Source: UBA1756 sp045132235 (GTDB taxonomy: Bacteria; Bacteroidota; Bacteroidia; Bacteroidales; WCHB1-69). Taken from it: DNA of 39,577 nt. The notes under the pieces were generated by a model. That model saw nothing but the letters and a program-made list of their open reading frames with translations. It was not told the origin of the DNA and did not search any database. A program made the position numbers and the translations under genes. Positions 15,275 through 23,293 of the stretch are shown here, piece by piece (the first letter of the stretch is position 1; every line of letters starts with the position of its first letter). The DNA lies in the NCBI GenBank assembly GCA_045132235.1, contig JBGURX010000034.1, positions 1 to 39,577 on the forward strand, written 5' to 3'.

Positions 15275-15306
15275 TTATTAAGTTATTAAGTTATTAAATT
15301 ATTAAA
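15275..15306. repeat. Four tandem 8-bp units (TTATTAAR)
   Basis: TTATTAAG, TTATTAAG, TTATTAAA and TTATTAAA follow one another without a gap. The tract begins right after the stop of lipoprotein copy 1 and ends 15 bp before the ATG of copy 2, so unit number would change the leader or promoter spacing of the second gene. Confidence 0.9.
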
Positions 15307-15321
15307 TTTAATTATCATAAA

Positions 15322-15564
15322 ATGAAAAAGATCCTAACGATTATCGGTGCGACAGCTTTCTCACTGGCCCTGTTCTGCTCCTGCGAGTCGAGTGACTGTC
15401 TGTGCAAATACTATGACGAAAACGACCAGCTGCTCGGCTACGACAGCTGGGACGGTTCTGACATGAACGCCTCCGACTGCGCCAGCATGGAGAGCGACAA
15501 CACGGTTGAAGTAAACGGCAACGAGGTGGTAGCCAGCAACGTATCCTGCTCCACATCCTGGTAA
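15322..15564 (+). CDS. Small Cys-rich lipoprotein, copy 2
   Basis: 80 residues. The signal peptide KKILTIIGATAFSLALFCSC has a lipobox-like end; the lipidated Cys is probably the second one, in FCSC, just before ESS. The mature part repeats the pattern of the previous gene: DCLCKYY, SWDGSD, ASDCASM and a Cys near the C-terminus (NVSCSTSW). The shared DCxCKYY-(about 12)-WD-(about 7)-DCxxM layout shows duplication and divergence. Function is unknown; the conserved cysteines suggest a disulfide-stabilised fold or a metal site. The last base of its TAA is the first base of the meaB ATG, so it is likely translationally coupled to meaB despite no obvious functional link. Confidence 0.75.
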   Translation: MKKILTIIGATAFSLALFCSCESSDCLCKYYDENDQLLGYDSWDGSDMNASDCASMESDNTVEVNGNEVVASNVSCSTSW

Positions 15565-16631
15565 TGGCCGATTTCGACACAGCACTTCACGAGCGGGAAG
15601 GCATTGAGCAGCCTGCACAAGTCAACCCGAACCTGCAGCGGCGCAAACGGCGCGAGCTGTCGGTGCAGGACTATGTTGACGGCATCCTGCAGGGCGACCG
15701 TGTCATTCTGAGCCGTGCCATCACCCTGATAGAGAGCACCAACCCCGAGCACCAGAAGCTGGCACAGCAGGTCATCGAGGCCTGTCTGCCCCACGCGGGC
15801 AACTCGCTGCGCATCGGCATCACCGGTGTGCCGGGCGCGGGCAAGAGCACCTTCATCGAGGCGTTCGGGAAGTATCTCACCGCACAGGGCAAGCACATCG
15901 CCGTGCTGGCCATCGACCCCAGCAGCGAGCGGTCGAAAGGCAGCATCCTCGGCGACAAGACCCGCATGGAGCAGCTCTCCACCGACCCGCACGCCTTCAT
16001 ACGCCCCTCCCCCTCAGGCCTTACCCTCGGCGGCGTGGCCCGCAAGACCCGCGAGACCATCATCCTGTGCGAGGCCGCCGGCTTCGACGTCATCATCGTG
16101 GAGACCGTCGGCGTGGGACAGTCGGAAACCGTCGTGAAGTCGATGGTCGATTTCTTCCTGCTGCTCATGCTGGCCGGCGCCGGCGACGAACTGCAGGGCA
16201 TCAAGCGCGGCATCATGGAGATGGCCGACGCCCTCGTCATCAACAAGGCCGACGGCGACAATGTCACCCCCGCCGAACTCGCCAAGACCCGCTACCAGTC
16301 GGCGCTGCACCTCTTCCCGCAGAACGAGAACGGCTGGATGGTGCCCGTCACCACCTGCTCCGCCCTCGAACACACCGCCATCGACAAGGTGTGGGACATC
16401 ATCACCGACTTCGAAACCCTCACCAAAGGCAACGGCTATTTCGCCAAAAACCGCAACGAACAGAATGTCAAAATCTTCTACGACTGGATAGACTTCACCA
16501 TCAAAAACGACTTCTTCAACCTTCCCAACGTGCAAATCGCCATCGACACCCTTCTGCCGAAAGTGCTGGCCGGAGAAATCACTCCCTACCAAGCCGGCAA
16601 TGTGGTGGTATCGGAAGGAGAAAATCATTGA
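15564..16631 (+). CDS. meaB: MeaB/ArgK-type GTPase, methylmalonyl-CoA mutase chaperone
   Basis: 355 residues, typical length. This G3E P-loop GTPase has Walker A GVPGAGKST at residues 88-96, AIDPSSERSKGSILGDKTRM, IVETVGVGQSE and the specificity motif INKADGD, plus the C-terminal dimerisation arm. MeaB gates cobalamin loading and protects B12-dependent methylmalonyl-CoA mutase, part of the succinate-to-propionate route common in Bacteroidales. The mutase genes are not in this window. The start overlaps the previous stop by one base. The name ArgK (arginine transport kinase) for the same family is obsolete. Confidence 0.95.
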   Translation: MADFDTALHEREGIEQPAQVNPNLQRRKRRELSVQDYVDGILQGDRVILSRAITLIESTNPEHQKLAQQVIEACLPHAGNSLRIGITGVPGAGKSTFIEAFGKYLTAQGKHIAVLAIDPSSERSKGSILGDKTRMEQLSTDPHAFIRPSPSGLTLGGVARKTRETIILCEAAGFDVIIVETVGVGQSETVVKSMVDFFLLLMLAGAGDELQGIKRGIMEMADALVINKADGDNVTPAELAKTRYQSALHLFPQNENGWMVPVTTCSALEHTAIDKVWDIITDFETLTKGNGYFAKNRNEQNVKIFYDWIDFTIKNDFFNLPNVQIAIDTLLPKVLAGEITPYQAGNVVVSEGENH

Positions 16632-16674
16632 AAATCATTATCAATCACTATTATAGAAAACAAAATCAAAAGCT

Positions 16675-17946
16675 ATGTTACAGATACAAGTTCTACGCGA
16701 AAATCCAGAACACGTCATTGAAAGACTGAAAGTCAAAAACTTCGACGCCACCGAGTTGGTCAACAATATCCTCACCCTCGACGCCCAGTTGCGCCAGCTG
16801 AAGAAAAACCTCGACAACAACCTGATGGAGCAGGGCAAGATTGCCAAGTCCATCGGACAGATGTTCAAAGAGGGACGCCGCGAAGAGGCCGAGCAGATGA
16901 AGGCCCAGACCGCTGAGCTGAAGACACAGGAAAAAGAGATGCAGGCCGAGTTGGATGAGAAAGGTCAGAAAATCAACGAGATGATGGTGCTGCTGCCCAA
17001 CATGCCGCATGCCTCCGTGCCGCTCGGAAAGGGCGCTGAAGACAACGAGGTGGTGTATCAGGAAGGCGATGCCACGCCGATGGCGGAAGACTGTCTGCCC
17101 CACTGGGAGCTGGTAAAAAAATACGACATCATCGACTTCGACCTCGGCAGCAAGATCACGGGAGCAGGATTCCCGGTTTACAAAGGAAAAGGTGCCAAGA
17201 TGCAGCGTGCGCTCATCAACTTCTTCCTCAACAGCGCCACTGAAATGGGCTACACCGAAATCCAGCCGCCCTATATGGTGAACGAGGCCTCCGCCTACGC
17301 CACCGGTCAGCTGCCCGACAAAGAGGGACAGATGTACCACGCCACTTTGGACAACTTCTACCTCATCCCCACCGCCGAGGTGCCGGTGACCAACATCTAC
17401 CGCGACATCATCCTGAAAGAGAGCGACTTCCCCATCAAGAACTGTGCCTATTCTGCCTGTTTCCGCCGCGAGGCCGGCTCGTATGGCAAGGATGTACGCG
17501 GACTGAACCGTCTGCACCAGTTCGACAAGGTGGAGATCGTGCAGGTGGAGCACCCCGACCGCTCGTATGAGACCTTGGAGCAGATGAAGCAGTACGGCAT
17601 GTCGCTGCTCCAGCGGCTCGGACTCCCCTTCCGCGTGCTGCGGCTGTGCGGCGGCGACATCAGCTTTACCTCCGCCCTCACCTACGACTTGGAAGTCTTC
17701 TCCAAAGCTCAGGAGAAATGGCTGGAAGTGAGCTCCATCTCCAACTTTGAAAGCTATCAGGCCAACCGTCTGCACCTGCGTTTCAAGGATGCAAACGGCA
17801 AGATGCGCCTCGCCCACACCCTGAACGGCAGCGCCCTCGCCCTGCCGCGCGTGATGGCCGCCCTTCTCGAAAACAACCAGACCCCCGACGGCATCATCGT
17901 GCCCGAGGTGCTCCGTCCCTTCACCGGCTTCGACCTCATCAACTAA
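16675..17946 (+). CDS. serS: Seryl-tRNA synthetase
   Basis: 423 residues, full length. The N-terminal tRNA-binding coiled coil spans about residues 25-105 (LRQLKKNLDNNLMEQGK, then REEAEQMKAQTAELKTQEKE). Class II catalytic motifs follow: TAEVPVTNIYRD, ACFRREAGSYGKDVRGLNRLHQF (motif 2) and NGSALALPRVMAALLENNQ (motif 3), ending in VLRPFTGFD. The enzyme charges tRNA-Ser with serine. The ATG lies 43 bp after meaB and the TAA overlaps the ATG of the TPR gene. Confidence 0.98.
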   Translation: MLQIQVLRENPEHVIERLKVKNFDATELVNNILTLDAQLRQLKKNLDNNLMEQGKIAKSIGQMFKEGRREEAEQMKAQTAELKTQEKEMQAELDEKGQKINEMMVLLPNMPHASVPLGKGAEDNEVVYQEGDATPMAEDCLPHWELVKKYDIIDFDLGSKITGAGFPVYKGKGAKMQRALINFFLNSATEMGYTEIQPPYMVNEASAYATGQLPDKEGQMYHATLDNFYLIPTAEVPVTNIYRDIILKESDFPIKNCAYSACFRREAGSYGKDVRGLNRLHQFDKVEIVQVEHPDRSYETLEQMKQYGMSLLQRLGLPFRVLRLCGGDISFTSALTYDLEVFSKAQEKWLEVSSISNFESYQANRLHLRFKDANGKMRLAHTLNGSALALPRVMAALLENNQTPDGIIVPEVLRPFTGFDLIN

Positions 17947-19805
17947 TGAAAAAACTGCTGCTGTTTTTCCTGCTCGCCATCGCTCTGTCTGCAGGCTTCG
18001 GACAGAACAACCAGCGTTCCCAAGAGGAACAGCTGGGGATACAGTATTTCCAGAATGGCGAGTTTGAAAAGGCTGCCCCGATGTTCGAGAAGGTCTATAA
18101 CGCCAATCCCAACTCCTACATCTATTATTATTATTACCAAACCCTTCTGCAATTAGGAAATTTCAAAGAAGCGGAGAAAGTGGTGAAAAAGCAGCAAAAG
18201 AAATTCCCCACCACGCAGCGTTACAAGATTGACTTGGGTTTTGTGTATGAAAGCGCAGGAGAACAGGAGAAGGCCGACCAAGTGTACAACGATGCCATCA
18301 AGGAGATGCCGGCCAAGGAGCCCAATATACGCGAATTGGCCAACGCTTTTTTGGCGAGAAAGCAGTATTCGTATGCCATCACCACCCTTGAGCGCGGACG
18401 AAAACTCCTTAACAATCAAATGCTTTTCATCAACGAACTCACCAACGTCTATATCCAGACCAACCGCACCGACCTCGTGGTAGAGGAAGCGTTGCGGCTG
18501 GTGAGCGACGATGTGCAGGGCAAGGTGCCGGATGTGCAGAAAATCATCCAGAACCTGCTGGCCACCGACGAAGACAAGCAGAAATATGAGGTGGTGAAAA
18601 ATGTGTTGCTGAGAAAGACGCAGGAAAATCCCGGCAACGTGTGCTACGAAATCATCCTGCAGTGGGTCTATCAGCTCGACAAGAACTATGACGACGCGCT
18701 CGTGTTGGCGAAAGCCATCGACCGCAAGCTGAAAGGCGACGGACAGCGCGTGTTCGCCCTTGCCAAAGATGCCAACCGCGACAAGTCGTACGACGCCGCC
18801 ATCGAGGCTCTCAACTACATCATCGCCAAAGGCGAGGACAACACCTACTATACCAATGCCAAGTTTTTGCTGTTGGATGTGAAGTACGACAAGCTGTCGG
18901 CCACCTCGCCCGTGGACAAGGCGGAGGCCACGCAGCTGGCCGGCGAGTTCGCCACGCAGCTGCAAGAGTACGGGCTGCACGAAGGCACATCGGAATGGAC
19001 CCGCAAGTATGCCCACCTGCTGGCTTTCTACATCGACAAACCGGAGGAAGCCAAAACGCTGCTCAACGAAGCCATCCAGAATGCCAACCGCGATGTGAAG
19101 GAACGATCACTGTACAAGACCGACCTTGCTGATATAGAACTCTATATGGGAGATGTGTGGGAGGCGACGCTGCACTATTCGCAGGTGGACAAAGACCTGC
19201 CCGCCGATATCATCGGGCAGAATGCGAAGTTCAAGAATGCCAAACTCTCCTTCTACATCGGGGAATTCGAATGGGCGAAGAGCCAGTTGGACGTGCTGCG
19301 TGCCGCCACCTCCAAGCTCATCGCCAACGACGCCATGTATTTCTCGCTGCTCATCAGCGACAACGAAGAGGAGACGGATGAAGATGTCGGACTTTTCGCC
19401 GACACCAACGAAACTAACCAGCCCCTGCGATACTATGCCAAGGCCGACTTCCTCATTTTCCAGAACAAAGACGAGGAAGCCGATAAAATGCTGGATTCCG
19501 TGCTGATTGTGTCGCCTTACGGCAAGCTCGCCGACGACGTATATTACCAGAAGGCCAAACTGGCCATCAAGCGGAAGGACTATCTCGGGGCGGAGCAGCT
19601 GCTGGGCAAGATTCTCTCCTCCTACTCCTACGACCTGCTGGCCGATGACGCCACCTTCATGACGGCGGAGCTGTACGACTACTACCTGAAGGATACCGGC
19701 AAGGCGATGGAGTATTACCAGAAGTTGCTGAAGGAGTACCCCGACAGTCTGTACACCGTTGATGCCCGCAAGCGCTACCGCGAACTGCGCGGCGATTTCC
19801 ATTAA
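17946..19805 (+). CDS. Exported tetratricopeptide-repeat protein
   Basis: 619 residues with a signal peptide (KKLLLFFLLAIALSAGFG, then QNNQ). The rest is mostly helical TPR-like pairs, for example LGIQYFQNGEFEKAAPMFEKVY, YYYYQTLLQLGNFKEAEKVV, and at the C-terminus QKAKLAIKRKDYLGAEQLL and YYQKLLKEYPDSLYTVDARK, resembling the outer-membrane lipoprotein/BamD-type TPR end. It is probably a periplasmic scaffold in envelope assembly; the partner is unknown. Its ATG shares its first base with the serS stop and MATE follows after 9 bp, indicating one transcript. Confidence 0.83.
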   Translation: MKKLLLFFLLAIALSAGFGQNNQRSQEEQLGIQYFQNGEFEKAAPMFEKVYNANPNSYIYYYYYQTLLQLGNFKEAEKVVKKQQKKFPTTQRYKIDLGFVYESAGEQEKADQVYNDAIKEMPAKEPNIRELANAFLARKQYSYAITTLERGRKLLNNQMLFINELTNVYIQTNRTDLVVEEALRLVSDDVQGKVPDVQKIIQNLLATDEDKQKYEVVKNVLLRKTQENPGNVCYEIILQWVYQLDKNYDDALVLAKAIDRKLKGDGQRVFALAKDANRDKSYDAAIEALNYIIAKGEDNTYYTNAKFLLLDVKYDKLSATSPVDKAEATQLAGEFATQLQEYGLHEGTSEWTRKYAHLLAFYIDKPEEAKTLLNEAIQNANRDVKERSLYKTDLADIELYMGDVWEATLHYSQVDKDLPADIIGQNAKFKNAKLSFYIGEFEWAKSQLDVLRAATSKLIANDAMYFSLLISDNEEETDEDVGLFADTNETNQPLRYYAKADFLIFQNKDEEADKMLDSVLIVSPYGKLADDVYYQKAKLAIKRKDYLGAEQLLGKILSSYSYDLLADDATFMTAELYDYYLKDTGKAMEYYQKLLKEYPDSLYTVDARKRYRELRGDFH

Positions 19806-19814
19806 GCCACTGCC

Positions 19815-21194
19815 ATGCCCGACCGCACGACACAATTGGAGCAGAGTAGTATCGGCAGAATGCTGTTTGTGTTCGCACTGCCCGCCATCATTGCCACATC
19901 AGCGACCTCTCTATACAACATTATCGACCGGATTTTCATTGGCAACTCAGTAGGCGCCATGGGGTTGGCCGCCATGACCATCGCCTTGCCGGTGATGAAC
20001 CTCGCCACCGCTTTCGGCACGCTCGTGGGGGCCGGTGCCGCCGCCCTCACCTCCATCCGTCTTGGCGAACGGCAACACGACAAGGCCACGCTGATACTCG
20101 GTAACGCCTTGCTGCTCAACATCATCATCAGCATAGCCTTCACCATTGTCACCCTCATCTTCTTGGATCCTATCCTGCTGTTGTTTGGAGCCGACCATGA
20201 CACGCTTCCCTACGCACGGGCCTTCCTTCAGATCATCCTTGCCGGCAACATCTTCACCCACATTTTGTTCGGACTCAACAGCATCATGCGCGCCAGCGGC
20301 TATCCTTTCAAGGCCATGTTCTCCATCCTCATCACCGTGGCATGCAACGTCATCCTCGCCCCCATCTTCATCTTTGCCTTGGAGTGGGGAATGCGCGGGG
20401 CCGCCACCGCCACCGTCATCTCGCAGTTTGTGGGCATGTGCTGGGTACTGGCCCATTTCAGCCAATCTAAATCACGCATCCACTTCCAGAAGCGACACAT
20501 CCGGCTGAACCTCAGAACCGCCCTGGCCATGTTCGCCATCGGCCTCTCCCCCTTCATCATCCACATCTGCGCATCACTTATCAATATATTCATCAACAGA
20601 CAGTTGGATAAGTATGGCTACTTCGCCATCGCCACCTACGGCATCATCGCGGCCTTGCAGTCGCTGGTCGTCACCATGGTGCTGGGCCTCACCCACGGCA
20701 TGCAGCCCATCGTAGGCTTCAACTACGGGGCGCGCCACAACGACCGCGTGATGAAAACCTACCGGCTCACCCTCCTGTGGGCAACGATTATCTGTGCCAC
20801 TTTCTTCCTCGCCATTGAGTGCTTCCCCCAGCAGATTGCCCGTGCCTTCACCGACGACCCACAGATCATCGCCGCCTCCGTTGCCGCGCTGCGCATCAGC
20901 TGCGCCGCCATGCTGGTGGTCGGCTTCCAGATTGTGACCTCCACCTTTTTCCAAGCCATCAACAAAGCAGGCATCTCCATCCTTCTCTCCCTTCTCCGAC
21001 AAATCATCTTCCTGCTCCCCTTCCTCTGGTTTCTTCCCCAGCTGTTATCCATCAAAGGAGTCTGGTGGTCAATGCCGTCAGCCGACTTCTGTGCCGCCGC
21101 GGTAACGGCAGTGGTGATGGCATTCGCAGCCCGCAAAATCATGCGACAGCCCTGCTCTTCCAAAACCGAAATTCATTCAAAATCAACTTATTAA
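19815..21194 (+). CDS. MATE-family efflux transporter
   Basis: 459 residues with about 12 hydrophobic segments in two homologous halves. MATE features include FALPAIIATSATSLYNIIDRIFIG in helix 1, MTIALPVMNLATAFGTLVGAG in helix 2 and, in the second half, GIIAALQSLVVTMVLGLTHGMQPIVGFNYGA. These inner-membrane exporters remove cationic drugs or metabolites using Na+ or H+. The N-terminal half matches the subgroup often annotated as NorM/DinF-like or BexA-like in Bacteroides; the substrate cannot be inferred. The gene is 9 bp downstream of the TPR gene and 10 bp upstream of the VanX-like gene. Confidence 0.93.
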   Translation: MPDRTTQLEQSSIGRMLFVFALPAIIATSATSLYNIIDRIFIGNSVGAMGLAAMTIALPVMNLATAFGTLVGAGAAALTSIRLGERQHDKATLILGNALLLNIIISIAFTIVTLIFLDPILLLFGADHDTLPYARAFLQIILAGNIFTHILFGLNSIMRASGYPFKAMFSILITVACNVILAPIFIFALEWGMRGAATATVISQFVGMCWVLAHFSQSKSRIHFQKRHIRLNLRTALAMFAIGLSPFIIHICASLINIFINRQLDKYGYFAIATYGIIAALQSLVVTMVLGLTHGMQPIVGFNYGARHNDRVMKTYRLTLLWATIICATFFLAIECFPQQIARAFTDDPQIIAASVAALRISCAAMLVVGFQIVTSTFFQAINKAGISILLSLLRQIIFLLPFLWFLPQLLSIKGVWWSMPSADFCAAAVTAVVMAFAARKIMRQPCSSKTEIHSKSTY

Positions 21195-21204
21195 AATTTT
21201 CATT

Positions 21205-21954
21205 ATGAAAAGAATCCTATATTTTTTCCCCCTCATCGCAGCGCTCATCATCTACTCCAACTGCAACCGTGTGAACACCCACGATTCAGACTCAAGCCAA
21301 GACAATAGCAAAGCAAAAGTCACAAAGGTTGATACCCTCGCTCCCGACACCGAGACCGAGGCAGCCATGCGGGCATTGGGCTTGGTGGATATTCAGGAAG
21401 TCGATCCGACGATTCAGGTGCACCTGGTCTATTCCACCCCCGACAACTTCACCCATACCATATTATATAAAGACATCCACAAGGCATTCATGCTGCCGGT
21501 GGTGGCCGACAAGCTGAAACGGGCGCAGGAGCAACTCAAGGCACAGCATCCCGATTACAGTCTGATGGTGTATGATGCAGCGCGTCCCCTCAGCGTGCAG
21601 TGGGATATGTGGGAGGTGGCAAAAGCCACTAACACAACCTATTACGTTGCCGACCCCAATAAAGCACAAGGACTTCACAACTACGGTGCGGCAGTGGACA
21701 TCACGATTGTGGACGGACAAGGAGAACCCATCTCCATGGGCACGCCGTTCGACTGGTTTGGAGAGGAGGCGCACATCACCCACGAGGATTCGCTGGTGCA
21801 GAGCGGCGCTATCAGTCAGCAGGAGCTGGACAACCGGCTGTTGCTGCGCAAGCTCATGACCGACAATGGCATGCTGACCATCCGTTCGGAATGGTGGCAC
21901 TTTGAACTGATGCGCGGTCCGGAAGCGCAGGCTACACTGAAGATCGTGAAATAA
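21205..21954 (+). CDS. VanX-like D-Ala-D-Ala dipeptidase (M15D), exported
   Basis: 249 residues. The zinc-site motif is GLHNYGAAVD with His158 and Asp165 (the SxHxxGxAxD pattern, Ser replaced by Gly), and the third ligand lies in EWWHFE with Glu229 as catalytic base and His232. VYDAARPLSVQ and TPFDWFGEEAH are also typical. The N-terminus is hydrophobic (ILYFFPLIAALIIYSNC), suggesting export; a lipobox reading (YSNC) is possible but imperfect. The family hydrolyses D-Ala-D-Ala dipeptides. Without vanH, vanA, vanR or vanS nearby it is more likely a wall-recycling peptidase than a vancomycin-resistance gene. It ends at a hairpin shared with the convergent rluB-like gene. Confidence 0.9.
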   Translation: MKRILYFFPLIAALIIYSNCNRVNTHDSDSSQDNSKAKVTKVDTLAPDTETEAAMRALGLVDIQEVDPTIQVHLVYSTPDNFTHTILYKDIHKAFMLPVVADKLKRAQEQLKAQHPDYSLMVYDAARPLSVQWDMWEVAKATNTTYYVADPNKAQGLHNYGAAVDITIVDGQGEPISMGTPFDWFGEEAHITHEDSLVQSGAISQQELDNRLLLRKLMTDNGMLTIRSEWWHFELMRGPEAQATLKIVK

Positions 21955-21956
21955 AA

Positions 21957-21980
21957 AAAGGAGAATTAGTTTTCTCCTTT
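21957..21980. terminator. Bidirectional terminator hairpin
   Basis: AAAGGAGAA (21957-21965) and TTCTCCTTT (21972-21980) form a perfect 9-bp stem around a 6-nt loop. The minus-strand pseudouridine synthase stop (21966-21968) lies in the loop. A and T runs on either side allow termination in both directions between the convergent genes. Confidence 0.65.
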
Positions 21981-23129
21981 AATGCTCATTTTCAAAATGT
22001 TGACCTCTGCCTGAGTGAGGAATCGCCAGCTGCCGCGCGGCAGGTCCTTCTTGGTGAGACCAGCGAACACCACACGGTCGAGTTTTTCCACCTGATAGTC
22101 GAGCGACTCGAAGATGCGGCGCACGATGCGGTTGCGGCCGGAGTGAAGCGTTACGCCCACCTCATTCTTACGATCACCCACGTATGCGATCTCATCCACC
22201 TGAATGATGCCGTCGTCCAAGTCGAGCCCCTGGGCAATCTTTTCCAAATCAGAGGGTTTGAGATTCTTGTCGAGGGAAACGTGGTAGATTTTGCGAACAC
22301 CGCTGCGGGGGTGGGTAAGCTTCTTGGCCATCTCGCCGTCGTTGGTGAACAGCAGGAGGCCGGTGGTCATGCGGTCAAGGCGGCCAACGGGATAGACGCG
22401 TTCCTTGCAGGCACCCTTGATGAGCTGCATGACATGCTTGCGGTTGAACTCATCCTCCATGGTGGTGATATAATCTTTCGGCTTGTTGAGCAGGATGTAA
22501 ACAGGTTTCTCGCGCTGCAGCACCTTGTCGCCGAAGCGCACCTCGTCGGTGGGCATCACCTTGAAGCCCATCTCAGTAACGACGGTGCCGTTGACGCTGA
22601 TGGCGCCGGCGGCGATGAGCGTGTCGGCCTCGCGGCGTGAGCACACACCGGCGTTGGCGATGTACTTGTTGAGGCGGACGGGGCCCACCTGATCCTCATA
22701 TTCGAGGCTGCGGATTTTCACCTTCTGGGGAGCGAAGCGGCCTTCGCTGCGGCGTTTGTTGACAATCTCGGTCAGAATTTCCGACTCGGCGGTCACATCG
22801 CGGCGGCGCGGCTGGTCGTCATCGGTGCGCGGGGTACGCTTGCGGTCGGAAGAGAAGGAGCGTTTGCGATCGCCGAACGGTTTGTCGCCAAACGGCTTGC
22901 GGTCGCGGTCTTTGGAGAAGGAACGGTCCTTGTTGAAGGAGCGGTTCCCGCCGGCGGGTTTGCGGTCGAAGCGGCGCGGGGATTCCTCGCCTTCTGACTC
23001 GCCATCCTCGCTGCGCTGACGGTTGAAAGAGCGCCGTTTGGGAGCATCTTTACGGTCATCGCCGCCAAAACGTCCCGGACGCTGCTTGTTGAAACTCCTC
23101 TTATTCTGCATGTTACCGTTTGTCTTCAT
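21966..23129 (-). CDS. RsuA/RluB-family rRNA pseudouridine synthase with long basic N-terminal extension
   Basis: 387 residues from the ATG at 23129. The first roughly 130 residues are low-complexity and charged (RSFNKQRP, GGDDRKDAPKR, DRKPFGDKPFGDRKRSFSS), rich in Arg, Lys, Asp, Ser and Phe, and probably disordered RNA-binding sequence. An S4 domain follows (VRLNKYIANAGVCSRREADTL), then the catalytic domain with the Asp in GRLDRMTTGLLLFTNDG and the C-terminal SGRNRIVRRIFE. The enzyme isomerises uridine in 23S or 16S rRNA. Extensions of this kind are common in Bacteroidota members of the family. The gene diverges from infC. Confidence 0.93.
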   Translation of the reverse strand: MKTNGNMQNKRSFNKQRPGRFGGDDRKDAPKRRSFNRQRSEDGESEGEESPRRFDRKPAGGNRSFNKDRSFSKDRDRKPFGDKPFGDRKRSFSSDRKRTPRTDDDQPRRRDVTAESEILTEIVNKRRSEGRFAPQKVKIRSLEYEDQVGPVRLNKYIANAGVCSRREADTLIAAGAISVNGTVVTEMGFKVMPTDEVRFGDKVLQREKPVYILLNKPKDYITTMEDEFNRKHVMQLIKGACKERVYPVGRLDRMTTGLLLFTNDGEMAKKLTHPRSGVRKIYHVSLDKNLKPSDLEKIAQGLDLDDGIIQVDEIAYVGDRKNEVGVTLHSGRNRIVRRIFESLDYQVEKLDRVVFAGLTKKDLPRGSWRFLTQAEVNILKMSIKGEN

Positions 23130-23145
23130 CTTAAAAAAATTTTTG

Positions 23146-23153
23146 CAAAAATA
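23146..23153 (-). promoter_or_regulatory. -7 element for the pseudouridine synthase
   Basis: The minus strand reads TATTTTTG, a TAnnTTTG match 16 bp upstream of the ATG at 23129. No convincing TTG box was found at the standard spacing. Confidence 0.45.
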
Positions 23154-23223
23154 CATTAAAATCCTGAATTTTCAGACAGTTAAAAAAATTTTTAACAATA
23201 GATGTTGATATTGAAATTTTATG

Positions 23224-23231
23224 TAATTTTG
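23224..23231 (+). promoter_or_regulatory. -7 element for infC-rpmI-rplT
   Basis: TAATTTTG matches TAnnTTTG. It is 59 bp upstream of the proposed ATC start of infC, leaving a leader of roughly 50 nt. A TTG at 23205-23207 is only 16 bp away, shorter than usual. Confidence 0.5.
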
Positions 23232-23276
23232 CAGGCTTAAATTTTAGAGTAAAGAAAATTCATAATCACTTAAAAC

Positions 23277-23293
23277 AAAGGAGGTTTCTTATC
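23277..23293 (+). promoter_or_regulatory. Strong Shine-Dalgarno and ATC start of infC
   Basis: AAAGGAGG (23277-23284) is a near-perfect anti-16S match, followed after six bases by ATC at 23291. There is no ATG, GTG or TTG at a usable distance in the correct frame; the first conventional start is a GTG 96 bases further on. This parallels E. coli infC, whose AUU start lets IF-3 repress its own translation. Confidence 0.7.

Noticed and set aside
16693..17817. 374-codon frame antisense to serS
   Set aside because: Shadow of serS, with no family resemblance and no promoter.
21205..21954. Vancomycin-resistance determinant
   Set aside because: The VanX-like enzyme stands without vanH, vanA, vanR or vanS and is probably a wall-recycling peptidase; Gram-negative context also argues against it.
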